Assembly (NCBI GenBank): GCA_947561715.1
Contig: OX387200.1
Span: forward strand, 126,501 to 190,500
Length of the DNA stretch: 64,000 nt
From: Ascidia mentula
Taxonomy: Eukaryota; Chordata; Ascidiacea; Phlebobranchia; Ascidiidae
Reading direction: 5' to 3'
Shown here: positions 12,879 to 25,021 of the stretch, piece after piece
Numbering within the stretch: the stretch's first letter is position 1
How the letters are laid out: each line of letters begins with the position of its first letter
Position numbers and translations under genes: made by a program
The notes under the pieces: model-generated
Databases searched by the model: none
Told to the model about the DNA's origin: nothing
The model's input: the letters and a program-made list of their open reading frames with translations, nothing else

Positions 12879-12884
12879 AATAAA
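12879..12884 (+). terminator. Poly(A) signal AATAAA
   Basis: The hexamer is 52 nt after the class II aldolase stop codon and is the first such signal on the plus strand after it. Confidence 0.55.
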
Positions 12885-13181
12885 TTCGCCGCGTGCTTTG
12901 GGTACGATTTCTATTAATGTAAAACGTATTCACCTTTCGTCGCTAGCAGATATGTCGTCGTTTATTTCGTTCCATTAATTTGGGTTTATGAAAATGTTGG
13001 TTGTTTTGTCATACATCGCTTTGTATATACCGCGTATCGTTGTATTGAGAATTGTGTGCCAAACGTGCGAGTCCTCTAGAAATGAAACAAATTAATATTA
13101 CATGAAGTTGAAGAACGTTGTGTTGCTGCCAAGAATTTATCTTCCAGAGCAAATTAACGAATATATACATATCGCTTAAAC

Positions 13182-13418
13182 CTGTGATTCCCAACCTTTT
13201 TATGGTTCCTTCCCACTTGGAGGTAAAACAATTTCGACGCGTACCACCTATAGTTGAGTGTTACAAAGTAACCTAGGGGATGAAGTAACGAACATTTTGA
13301 GATCACTTACGATTTTTTAAATTCGAACCAGATCCGCATATTTCGGAAAGGTGCTCGCGTATACACGTAGAATGCCGTCGCGTAGTACCTACACGTATAC
13401 CACCGGTTGGGAAACACG
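13182..13418. mobile_element. hAT-type MITE, family A, copy 1
   Basis: Ends are CTGTGATTCCCAACC and the inverse GGTTGGGAAACACG. The flanking 8-mers are GCTTAAAC (13174-13181) and GTTTAAAC (13419-13426), a target duplication with one mismatch. Long stretches match the copy at 63274-63471, for example GAGTGTTACAAAGTAACC and TAGGGGATGAAGTAAC. This copy carries about 40 bp of extra internal sequence. Confidence 0.88.
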
Positions 13419-15384
13419 GTTTAAACCGACGTTTCGCCCGCTGTATAGTAAGCTTCATCAGGGCTGTGACGTATGTATCACGTGATTGGGCAAGTAAATC
13501 GTTTTCTTCGTGGCTGCCATATTGTTGATTTGTGACGTTAGTCCCTTAAATATTTGTGAAATGTAACAAACCTTGCGTTGACACTTTTTGTAAACAAGTA
13601 AACCGTTTCTTCCATTCGGGGATTCATTTCTCATTGAAAAGAAAGTTCACGTGAAAGATAATAAACATTTCATTGAACATCATGATTTTGTCGGATTTAA
13701 AAATGTCAACCGACCTCCACAATTCCCGTGACCTTGGTGACGTGCGGTGGAGAACGCGAGCAAATAAAACCCTTCCAGAGAATTACTTGTGGAAAACCCC
13801 AATAGCTTCGATGTCGACAGAGATTGGCGAACAGCAGTCATCAAACTCTTCAACTGACTTTTGGAAAATCTATTATGAGCTTAAAGTTTGTTTAAAGTTT
13901 TACCTAAACTTGGGTGCGGGGAGTTTCGTTCGTCCAATAAACTTGGAAATTCCCGCCTCGTGCCCGTATTTCGGCGAAACTTTTTATTTGCTGGGTTCCT
14001 TACGAGCTCCCTGGCTTTGTTAATTATTTGTCAGTCCGAAGTAATTCTTACTCCTGAAATTAAAACTACCAGGGGTTTGTAATTCTTAAACCAAATGTTG
14101 ACACCGTGTACTTCCCGTTACATCGGTGCTTTCTGCTAATTTATATCAGGGGAAGAACCCAAACACTCACTTTGTCAATAATGTTTACACGAACTATCAG
14201 GAAGCTCCCAAAACTTTTTCTCAGAATAAATTTGTTGTGGGCGAATCTCGCGGAATTCTGAGAATAATACTTAACATTCGTAGGTTAATATTTTGTTTTT
14301 GATAAATTGATTGATTGTAAAGAGGTTTTTAGCAAACAAAAGCAAGTTTACTTGTTATGTGTTTGTGACTACATGCGTAAAGAAAAGACGTGTTTACGCG
14401 GAAAACCCATCACACACCTAGTGTTTTGCGGGGGTGGTGGCTTATTTGCATAAACTGAAACAGCATTCAATCATCGGAATGTTTTTAACAAAAGAAAACT
14501 CCCGAGTTTGGGCAAAACAACTTGTCACGTGACACAATCGATCGGTTACGATTGGTTGATACGCCCCTCACCCTGTTCTGAAGGTCGTCGGTATTTACTG
14601 AATATTTGTTGGTTGCTTTAAACTTCCTACGCAGGTTGTGTACGTCATCATGGTTTCGGTTACGTTCCCCACTCACACAAAAGTTGATTTAGTGGAGTAC
14701 CTGTGGCTGGTGGAAGTTCCCGGTCATGACTTACTTGTAATTAATACTTGCTTATGTGTCTGGGCTTTACCCCATTGTGGTTTTACTAAAACCGTTTCTT
14801 TATTAAAACGTGACCATTGGAAAACCTTGGGTGATGTTTGTTTGCTGAACACTGAACCAACCCCCTCACTGGCATGAACGTTCAAATAACTTTGCAATAA
14901 ATTAATAAAAGTTGAAATGGTTCTGCCTTTAACCTGACGGTGACACGTGGATAATTTGAATATTTGTTCCTCTCTCGTTGCTCAAACATTTTCACAGGTT
15001 TTCTCTCAACGTTGTGTTTTGAAATATATTTTGCGAAACCGACATGACGAAAAGCAACAAAAATGCACCAAACTTTAAGCGATGACGTCATGTGCTGGCC
15101 AGTCATGAAAAACCATTATCCTAAGCACTTATTCCAACAACTTGGGTTATTTGTACAGAATCTCTGTATGTTGTAAACCAGAGGTCGGGGAAACTTTTTG
15201 GCCAAGGGAGCCATGAAAGCAACTTATTTTTAATTGTATTTCAGTGAGAACCATGTAATATTTTTCAACACTTAATAAACAAGTTCTAGCAACCAAATAA
15301 CGCCTGGCATTTCTTAGCACGATTGTTACGTCATAGATTGTGTACGTTATAGAAAATTACAAGAATAGTTTTATTATTGAAATA

Positions 15385-15494
15385 TGAATCTGACGTTCTT
15401 CTGATGAAAAACAACAAATATGCACCTTTTGTTTAAAAAAGATTGAACAAAAGGTGTATATTTGTTGTTTTTCACCAGAAGAACGTCAGATTCA
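15385..15494. repeat. Foldback (hairpin) repeat with about 51-bp arms
   Basis: The left arm TGAATCTGACGTTCTTCTG... through AACAAATATGCACCTTTTG is matched inversely by CAAAAGGTGTATATTTG... to AGAACGTCAGATTCA, leaving only a few unpaired bases between. A single arm of the same family occurs at 51074-51129. The structure fits a very small foldback MITE. Confidence 0.8.
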
Positions 15495-15733
15495 CAATTC
15501 ATTACGATACCTGGTGGTCAAAACCTATTTTCAGTTTTCAGTTTTATTATTACCAATCGGTTTCAGAAATGCCAACATAGATTTATTTGCGAGCCAGATT
15601 CCGTCATCAAACTTTGCCACATCTAGCTCGAGCCATGGGTGCCCGACTTCTATTGTACAATGTCCGAAATACGTTTTCTTAAGGAAAAATTTCGCCAAAT
15701 TCGAGGAGCGGGAAAGCACGATGTATTTTATTT

Positions 15734-18532
15734 TTACAATTTAGTTGAATTTTCTTCCTTCTTGGCCGGAGAAACATCAAATAACTCCTCCTGGTGGAAA
15801 GGATGGGGTAATTGTTGATCCTTGCATATCCCGCTGTCCTCCGACCTCCCACTCATCTCTGACCTCTTCTCAACACCGGGGGAATCCCCCTTGTCGTTAC
15901 TCTCAAGTTGCTTGGGTTTCAACAGAAATTCCGCAATCCCTGTAGAAATGAAAATTGCGTTAAAACCATTCGGGTCTAATGAAGGTTTTCGCATCTTGAC
16001 CAAAAAACACTGGAACATTATGACGTAACACTCACCATAGCAGAACATCGATACACACAGCAGGGCGATCTGAATGTAGATTTTGTATCTTACACACAAG
16101 CTTGTACTCCAACCAAACTGGATCGCAAACCCAGATAAAACGAAGAGGTTCCAAACAGTGAAAGCCGTTTCCTGGTTTGATTGGAAATATCCCGCGTGCA
16201 TATCTGCGTGGAAATGTCGATTTACCTTTACATATTACTAAACATAAGCGGGGATTTACCGTTTACGAGAGGATTCCAAATGCCATCTGTGATTCCGTAG
16301 GAGAAAAACAGAAGATAAACAATCCACGTTGTTGAAGGGGTCGGGACCCAGAACAGGCACCACATGTAATTAGCGAGGTCAACGCACAAAGCAAAGCCTA
16401 AAGGAATATTCCGACCGATGCGACTTGAGATTTTGCCGATGAAGAAAGAAATAAATGCGTTGATTGCACAGAATATGGCCATGCACAATCCAACCTGTAT
16501 TGAACGTACTTGGGGTTTAGGCTTTGTTGGTTTAAATATTAACTACAAGTTGGTGACATGAATAAGTTTGTGTAAAATTTAACTTTAGATTCCTGACTGC
16601 TTGCTGTTTTATTGGTTTCCGTATTGATAAAAATTTCTTCCACGTTTTTTTGTTGAAGAAAAATTGTTAAAATTTCTCATTTCAAGAAAGCCCTTATTGA
16701 CTTATTGGCTGTTGTACCTGATCTACCCCGAGGATGCAGGAAGCAAAAGCTCTCGTTAGCTCGGCGAAGACGAACGATGAGTAGATTCCACTGTACAGTG
16801 AGAACGGGATGATTAGTAATTGTCTTGGAGTGAAAAGGTGGACAATGGTTGCTTTCACGATGGAAAATGCAAGTTCAATGTAACTCTGTACGATAAAACA
16901 CCAAAAATCAATTCGTCATTATTTCAAATACAACCTGAATGACGAAAAGTATTAAAGGAAAAATAACCTTGTCGTCATCCGATCTTTCCAAATCATTCGT
17001 TGCTCCTTCGAATATACTGCTTACAACATCAAATTCATCATCCTTCTCCAGCCCACCACGAAACTTCAATTCACTGACGTCATCAGCCCCTCCCTCGAAT
17101 ACTGACGTCATCTTACCGTCTGCCTCTACCTCGACTTCATCCAAACCCCTATTATCAACCCCTGTGACGTCATTTGGGGGTTTCACCTCCAACTGTGGGT
17201 TGATTTTTTTCACCAAGAAGATGTGAATCGTTATAGCGATTATGACCATGCCTCCCATGACACCGTACACGATGTAGAGCGTGGTCTCGGCCGCCGGGAC
17301 GTACTGACCGATGTTCAAAGCAGTGATGTTTGGATCCTGGCAGTCATTTGACCCACACACGGATAGACCGGGGGGCGTGGCAGTGGGTGTGGCGTCGGTG
17401 GAGTTGTTAAGAAATGTGGAGTTTGTGGAGATCGGACCCTTACCACCGAATAATATTGCATAACTGATGAGGTTCCCAAACACCTGGGGTGAGAGTAAAG
17501 TGCAGGTAATTTACTGCTTGCCTCCTTAACATGGTAAGGATTTAACTCAACTCTGACAACATGCGATGTTTGGTCGCATATATTGCGTGATCAGTTTCAC
17601 CGTGAAACCGAACATTGTGACGAAGATAATTAATGCCCCAATAGCAAGTTATCTGATGGTTAATGAAAAAACTTACAATATTTATTTTATATCAATATTT
17701 TTCGTGATTAATAAATTTATGAAAATTTATAACCTGGCAAAGTTGGAAAACGAAGAAAAAGTAACCGATGAATTCTGTGATGTAGAAATCCGGGTGTTTT
17801 CCTCCGAAAGTTGCGAATCTTTTTGCGAAATGAACCGTGAAAAGCATCATGCATGGCCACATGGTGGCCTCACCCATCCCAACTATGACTCCGCCAGGTA
17901 TCAACGTGTATGTTTCTGACAACACGAATTATTGGATTCTCACCATCCGAACTCGAATAACTGAGCACGACTAGATTAGAAACCAATTAATCACCGATCA
18001 AGAAAATATCAATTTTATTTTGGAGTTGAACGCATAAGAGGTTTTAAGTTCACAACGATCCATGTCGAACTTACTCGGGTAGAAATTCACTGCGACGTAA
18101 ACCAGGTAAGTCACGTGACACATGATCATAGTTGGTTTGGTGCCGAAAGCTTTTAACACAATCGGTGTGAAAATAACTCCGAACACAGCTGAAGTGCAAT
18201 AGATAGCAGTGGACGCAGCGGCACCTAGTGGATATAAAGGAAGCCAGTCAGTGTTACGTGTCATTATTAAGCCTAATTATGAACAACCAACGTAGTATTG
18301 ACGATTATTTTCCTAACTATTCATAACTTAACCATTCATGACTTAAATTATTCAAGCGTGACTCACCAACGCCTTCTTCAATGTTCACGCTTGACTGGAG
18401 ATAGAGCAAGGTCGTGTAAGCCCCAAACGTGAGGAAAATACCGGACATAAAAATTGCAAATTTTTTTACAACCAAATGTCTCAGCGATCGCTCGCTTCTT
18501 ACATCCGGGACTGATAAACTATTTTCTGTCAT
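15734..18532 (-). CDS. UNC93A: UNC-93 homologue A-like multipass membrane protein (major facilitator fold)
   Basis: Eight exons in minus order: 18532-18367, 18224-18075, 17915-17734, 17483-16968, 16885-16718, 16494-16260, 16203-16036, 15939-15734, giving 596 aa against about 457 in human. UNC93 motifs are LQSSVNIEEGVGAAAS, YTLIPGGVIVGMGEATMWP, FGNLISYAILFGG, PFSLYSGIYSSFVFAELTR and SYGITDGIW. Hydrophobic segments alternate as expected for about 11-12 helices. The extra length is mostly in exon 4, which encodes a Thr/Ser/Asn-rich outer loop, a helix, and about 90 residues of acidic linker absent from human UNC93A. The linker contains two similar pieces, SVFEGGADD and SIFEGATND. The C-terminal tail is polar. 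UNC93A is poorly characterised, so transport function is not asserted. Confidence 0.9.
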
Positions 18533-19398
18533 TTCCTTTATCGAAAGTTATTCCCTTGGAAAAAAGTTTTTGCTACAAAACAGAAACGTAACAAATAAGG
18601 TATTGTCATCATCATGTGGACACGATCAAATACATCATCATCATCATCATGTGGACACGATCAAATACATCAACCTCTCTTTCTTTGAAACTCTGCGACT
18701 TCCATTCGGTTCCGCATGAAAGTTTTTATAAATGTATTTTATCAATTTTTTAGTGGAAACTTTGGAAAAACCCAAACTTGACTCCAAGCTGTTTACTATG
18801 CTGACTAGGGGAACCACCTTAAAGACAAACCTCACAATAAACCCTGACACACAAGAGAGGTTGGAGGAAGAAGTTGAGTTGGGAGTCCGACCTTGCTTAT
18901 ATAGACCTCCGTCCAATACCAGAGCCTTCTTTCTTATTTGGAAAACCCCGAACGCGTCGTAACTTGCCTGCTTTCTCTCTCTGGTTTGTTTGCTTTCAGG
19001 CCGGCCGACAAACTGGTTTCACCGAGATGTGAAATTCGTCAAATTAAATTCATGGGGTTTACTAACATTTAGTATTTTGATGAAAATTAAACCTTCCTCA
19101 TGAAGATTTTAAATACTTTTTTATGCGATTTCCAAGTTAAAGTAAACTTGAACTTGACAAAGTGGAATTCTCACAAAAATGAAGGTTGTAAGTTTCGCAT
19201 GTTTCTATCGCTTTGCGAGTTTAACCTGGGCCGATGCGAGCATACAAGTTCGATCACGTTTTTATGGCTTTCATCAAACAAATTTGTTTACAATGTTTTG
19301 GAAAATCGTCAGCAAATCACAACTTTATTTATGTTACAATGACAAAAGAATATGCTTTTTGCATGAACGAATGTGACGTCATAATAGTAATCACTGCG
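18533..19398. other. Gap between UNC93A and the CUB-domain gene
   Basis: Holds the UNC93A 5' flank. No coding segment was recognised. A 35-bp unit (CATGTGGACACGATCAAATA followed by CAT repeats) occurs in tandem at 18613 and 18648. Confidence 0.55.
18613..18672. repeat. Short tandem duplication with CAT triplets
   Basis: Two copies of a unit of about 35 bp, beginning CATGTGGACACGATCAAATA and ending in runs of CAT. It lies about 80 bp upstream of the UNC93A start. Confidence 0.75.
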
Positions 19399-21443
19399 TC
19401 ACCGTCGCCTACGTCGTGTAAAACTTTCCAATGACGAATCGGAAAAATATCCTGGTGTGGACAAAGAACTCGAAGCACGGCGGTCTTTGGCTCTTGACGC
19501 TCTCTCGTGGTGACGTGTTTTAACCCGAGGTGACCGCTGGGGGCGCTTATGAGCTCTGTATGCGTGAGACGTTCTGGTATTCCGACAGGAATCCGTGGGG
19601 GAAGTCCCTTCACCAAAACTCTTTCGACGTTTCTTTGCTTTGGTTTCAACTACAGATGAATTTTTATGGGTACTTTTTTTCTTTTTTTGTTTCTCTTGTG
19701 CTTTCCTCTTCGTTTCATGATCTCTTGGCTTTGTTTTCTTTACTTGTTGGCCGTTGCCCTTGGCAACCGCATTATTTTTTTTCCTCTTGTTTATTCTTTG
19801 ACGTTCATCCTCTACAAGAGGTTTTTCTGTCTTCCTCTTTTTGACTGTTTTTGTTTCTTCCTTGTTCCGAGAAGGATCCGATCCTCCTCGTCTTCTCTTT
19901 CTTCCAGAGGATTTTTTATTCCTTCCCTCGAACATCCGGATGCCAAACCTTCCTCCTCTCTTATCCATCCTCTTGATCGTCTTCAGTTTCTGCATTCTTT
20001 GAACAAGGTTGAACTTCTTTGCCACCAGAAGAATAATGAAGGCACCCACGATGATGCAAATCACTATGACAACGGCCTTCATTTCGTTGGAGAGAGTTTT
20101 GGCTCTTGGTGGTGGAGGGGAGGGAGGAACATAGGGAGTAACCGCTGGAAACAATTTCTAACTTTCAAATTTCCCGCCTATTTCGCGCCACTAAACCTGT
20201 ACTACATTAAAAAACCCTCAGTTCCCAAGCATTTCCCAACTTACGTTTGGAGGTCGTCCTTTTCATCTGCGGGGGTTGATTCAATAAATTCCCCTCAGTA
20301 TCGAACCCTGGGTTACTTGAAACATCTTGACCCTGATTCCTCCTTCTGTTCAGAAGTTCTATTCGTTCGTTCTGCGTGAGTGGTTTCCTTTTATTGGAGT
20401 ACCTACTACCGCCACCTGTCGGTATAACTTTCCCTGTTCGTTTCGATGGAACGACTTTATCTTTTTCAGGTTTATTAACGTCACCTGCAGTAAAATGACA
20501 ACGGTTCTGTTACTAAACAGCAAGGGAGAACGTTGTCGAATAAATATAGTTGATAACATGTGTAAAGTTTATGGAAACCACAGTAAATCCCCAGCAATGT
20601 CTGACTCAAACCTGGTACGGCGGCAGGTTCGTCAGTCATTGAATAACTTGCTTGGAACCCCATGTACTTAGAACCGACAGCGTCTGAACCGGAGTGAAGA
20701 TTAAGCAGCAACACACTGCCTGCAAAATAATATCCAAACACTAGATGTCGCCTTAAAACTTAGGACAGACAAGTTGATGAACATCTGATAAAAAAGATGA
20801 CAACAGAAAAACTGTTTTCTGCAAAGTCTCGTACAATAACCTTCAGCATCCTGTATCCAAGTTACAAAGGTACTTGTAATATTGATGCTGAACAATAAAA
20901 TATGTTGGCAATAAGTCACAATGCAAGCGTCACACTTGAATGGAAACACAGTGAGATGAATGAAGCCATACCTGGAGAAACTATCGTTCCCAGACTGTCC
21001 CGACCACATAAAGTGTAATATCTTGTCGGTACGTCTGGGTTTTTGTCCCGGAACTGAATATTCAGCCACTGCCTCGTGCATTTTCCCTTCGCATTCGGCA
21101 ACGCGAGGTTGAAGCCAGAAAACTGAAGTTTAACTCTGTACCCGGCTTCCGTCGAAATTCTGTGGAATATTAAGAGTTCACGTGGGTTCACACGAATATT
21201 TCATGCGTGTCATGGTCACGCTTCGTCGCCTCACCTCCACGAGCACTGAGTTTGTGGCGGAAAAGCATTCGGAAACCCTGGACTTTTGATTGTCTGCCAT
21301 CGATCAACCGCTTTCAGATGGTCGTGGGTGCAACCTGTGCATTAATTTCACATATTATTCTCACACTGTATCAAGCATGACAACTTACTTTTGGAACTCA
21401 GAGCGGTTTGAATACAGATGAGAATGAGAAGATGAATTAGCAT
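19399..21443 (-). CDS. Single-pass membrane protein: signal peptide, one CUB domain, long Lys/Arg-rich cytoplasmic tail
   Basis: Six exons in minus order: 21443-21389, 21334-21235, 21159-20972, 20719-20612, 20484-20245, 20144-19399, giving 478 aa. Residues 1-17 (MLIHLLILICIQTALSS) form a signal peptide. About 20-140 form a CUB domain: first Cys, SPGFPNAFPPQTQCSW, LQFSGFNLAL, a second Cys pair, and GFQASYSM at the end. A basic Pro-rich stalk (VPPSPPPPR) leads to one membrane helix at about 252-271 (AVVIVICIIVGAFIILLVA). The remaining roughly 205 residues are extremely basic with many KKR/RRKR clusters, ending TRRRRR. CUB domains bind extracellular partners. I do not recognise an orthologue with this tail, which looks more like a nuclear/nucleic-acid-binding segment. 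Confidence 0.85.
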
Positions 21444-22448
21444 GGTTTAAGGTTTACAACATTTTCACCAGTATTATTTGCAGAGCAACTAATTTAAATT
21501 TAATCCCTAATCGATTTATATCAATGGAGTATATTGTTGAAGGCGCAGATAATCTGTTGACAACTAATAGTTAAATCCGAGTTCTTTCCAGAAATATTCA
21601 CTCTTCTCGTTGTAAATGATGGCTTTTTCCTTCAACAACCCAAGAAGTGAAAGAAAAGCTAAGAAAAAACTAGACTCAAAAACTAACAACTGTCAGTAGG
21701 TTCACTAATTATCAACAGCCCAAAGCTTAACGGATGACTGGTTTGACACTTTTGTCGAAATTCTGGGCCGTCGAAACAGAACAACTCATTCTTTTACCGC
21801 CCCAGGCATTGTGACGTCAGGCACACGTAACAATCACTTGGCAAATTTGATTCGATAGTAAAACGATGGTAAAACAAATTAGTTTATTTTAGGTTTTGAA
21901 AATAAACTTCGATTAAAAAAATACGTTTACGTAAATAAAATTAATTTTTGAACAAACACATTTTGTGAATGATTTTTGGGAAATTGATGAAAAAATGTCG
22001 AAATGATTTAGTGAGATTTGGAAAACAGAGAAACTCTTTCTTTAAATTTACCAAAATATTTAACCGGTAGGTAGCGCAAAAGGGGTCCGTGTTACAATTA
22101 TAAAATAACTGAATAAAAAACAAATAATATACACACATTGTGTTGAATAGAGTTGATTGTTTACAAAACCAAGTACCTTTTTATTTGAGTGACAACATCA
22201 GACCATGAACATTTCACTCTCTATGCTATTTCGTTTTATATTGCAGTAGTTTTGACATCATGCTGAATGGTTTTCTGCGATTGATTCAGCAAATTAATAT
22301 GTTTTCTATGTTCCAGAATGCCTTTATTCCAAAACAATGAGGATATTAAGTAGCATGGCATCCATTGTTTGTAACTCCGGTTCGTTTTACAATCTGTGTC
22401 GGAGGTTTATTAATAGACACCCCCACATCACGGCGCCGAGCTATATGC

Positions 22449-22490
<42 letters not shown>

Positions 22491-24325
22491 ACTGCCTGCT
22501 TCCGGCCGTCTAATCAATATTGTAAGCTCTCAAATCAGTTGGGTTTCAAGCCACAGTTTCACTGTAATATTAAGGTCAATTATCACGTTTTACATACATG
22601 ATAAGGATATTTGTACACTGGAGACGTGGACGCTTGCTATTGCAATTTCAAGTTGGCGTTTATTAAAACGATAAATGAAACCCGATGCATTATTTAAATA
22701 TACAACATAACCCAGGGAGCTGTTTTGCAGTCGCAGACTCTTCAAATAATTACAGCAAAATTTAATAGAAAGTTTAAATTTTTATTACAATCGTTACCGA
22801 AGTTTAGAAATTGTAAATGCATCTTCTAATATTTTAAAATAATCGTTACATTTGAGAATTACAACAAGGATTAGTTTTTATCGATATATTGATCCAAAAC
22901 CTGAGCGCCCAAAAGCGAACACGTGGGGTTACTTTAGGTCTTCGGTCTCCCGGTGGACAAAATCAACCAATAACAGAGCTTCGTTTAGAAACGCCTCTTT
23001 GAAGGTACAACCCGCAATAAAAAATAGACTGGTTTCACACCTTTTGACCGTTTAAATTGGCAACACTAAATTATTGGGACTGTAAAGGCTAATACATAAA
23101 TCAGGTTTAATCAATCTATTTTATAAAACAATATACAATGCGTTAAAATACTTTGGTTTCAAACGAGTTTGCAGTGCATTTAATTGTTTGTAACTGTACC
23201 TTCATTGTTCCTTTAAGCGTGCTTATGACGTAACAACGCTCTGTGTTTAAAACGTGCGTAAGCGTGACGCGCAAGGCAGATGGAAGTGACTGACACAAAT
23301 TAAGTGTTGCTGGTCTCTTTTGGATGGAAGTACTTGATTGTCCGTGCGATTAATATCCCAGATAAGCTGTTGTTTTGTCTCTTTCGAGTGCTGCCAACTA
23401 TATGCAGAAAAGCTGTAGATGTGGATGTGACTTTAAGTAGTTGAGGCTTCACAAAGACATCGGACGATTTGTATAAGAGTTTGAATATTGGTGAAAGATG
23501 TAATTCCTGTGGCCACCTTTTCATGGCATTTTGCAAGCTTTACAAATGTGGTGGTTTATGATAATAATTATGTTAAAGTTTTGTTGACGTGCTGCCAGGC
23601 ATGATATTAGTTTGCTGACGAGGATACAGAGCCTAAAACGTGCGGCTACCTTGCGTTAATAACAGCAATGGTGGAAATTTAACAGCGGCGCCGCCGGTCT
23701 GTTATTACCGAATAAAGAGCGTGCGCGGCATTTTGAGAATCGCGCGCTCTGTTGGTTTCGGCCGCCGTGGAAAATGACGCAATATTAAAGTAGGTTTTTG
23801 GCTAGTGTTTGTCATCGTGTGTGAACTGTGACGTGGTGTATAAGGTAAGGGGGGTGGACAGTTGTGGAGACGCGATTTACGCTAAATGTATCGGCAACCA
23901 AATTTGCTGAAAGAGCTTAACCCGAGTGTAGAACTGAAAGTCATAAACGCCAGCTACATCTAAACCTTCTGTCAGTGGTGAAAGGCAGACAGCTGCAAGA
24001 GTGCGTTATCTTTATTTGGGCCAGGCCTCGGGCGAACAAGGTATTTGCAGGCGTCAAAATTGCATTGTCACTAGAACAAGAACAACAATTTTGATCAAAC
24101 GCGTTTCCCTCATGGATTTGAGTGTGTTAAACCAGGAAGTGTAAACCAACGGTTGCAAGATTAATAATGGGTTTACACAAATAACAGCAATTTAGCTGTG
24201 ATCGATTTGACTTCTCGCATGGCGGAGCGTATGCTGCTGTCGCATCTAGTTTTCAAAATGATATTTTTTACAGAAATTTTTTACACATAATTTTTTGGTT
24301 AATTCTCTTGCCAAGTTACGTCATA
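21444..24325. other. Divergent gap between the CUB-domain gene and BCAT
   Basis: No coding segment was recognised in 2.9 kb. It contains a (CTG)13 run and, at 23680-23770, a locally GC/CpG-rich stretch (GGCGCCGCCGG, GCGCGCTC, CGGCCGCC) that may be the BCAT promoter region. Confidence 0.55.
22450..22488 (+). repeat. (CTG)13 trinucleotide repeat
   Basis: Thirteen uninterrupted CTG units, followed by TTACTGCCTG. It is not inside a recognised exon. Confidence 0.95.
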
Positions 24326-24988
24326 ATGGCAACATGTGGCAGACTCCGTTTGATCGACCAAGGAATTAAAACCGCAACTTTTGTTTCGGTAAGTTTTTTA
24401 CACAACATAACGCAACATTTGATGTTGGAAAACCATTAAAAAGTTAGGTTCTTATTTATAAAGTTGTGTTTTTTAAACTTTGTTGGGGCTTCCCCGCGCG
24501 AAACTTCACCAGTAATTTTCCACAGTGATTTTGAAATGTGGAGTCGATTTTCACCTTTAAGTGGACGCCGGTATTTGAAGGGTAAACCAACAGCCGACAC
24601 ATTTCAGAATAAAACGTCGAATTGCATTGATAACTTCTTGGACTTTGTTTGATTCGCTTTATGAGAAACAATGTCATTTCACAGGAAATAGGCCGGGATC
24701 GCAGATGATGTAAAATACTTATCGTGATGCATTTGGACTTACCATGTTTGTCAATCTATTAGCATATGTAATTGATTTGTCTGGTTGGTACAAACATGCG
24801 GCTAACACACCCGATGCGTCAGTACCACACATGCACAACCACACGCTAATGTTGCTCACATCCGTTTATGCGACGTCATAATGCGTTGGCTGTTACGTCA
24901 CAAAAATGCTTTGTAATATTCGCTATTGATGTGAAAGTGGCCCTGCCTCGAGTTCATGGATTTGCAAACGTAGATTCGCCACAGAAGT

Positions 24989-25021
<33 letters not shown>

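Larger units (their letters stand above)
12885..15733. other. Repeat-bearing gap between convergent genes
   Basis: Contains a MITE (13182-13418), a hammerhead-like segment beside it (13427-13470) and a foldback repeat (15385-15494). A plus-strand open frame at 13703-13882 (begins MSTDLHNSRDLGDVRWRTR and ends at a possible GT donor) has protein-like composition. No partner exon or family was found, so it is not called a gene. Confidence 0.5.

Noticed and set aside
13703..13882. Possible first exon MSTDLHNSRDLGDVRW with a GT at its end
   Set aside because: No downstream exon in phase could be found before the next gene. Kept only as a note in the gap entry.
14638..14877. Plus-strand open frame starting MYVIMVSVTFPTHTK
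   Set aside because: Unrecognised, and it has no neighbouring exon or conserved motif.
16939..17226. Plus-strand Ser/Thr-rich open frame
   Set aside because: It is antisense to the acidic insert of UNC93A exon 4.
19666..20379. Long plus-strand open frame rich in Phe, Leu and Ser
   Set aside because: It is antisense to the Lys/Arg-rich tail exon and stalk of the CUB-domain protein, whose codon bias leaves the opposite strand open.
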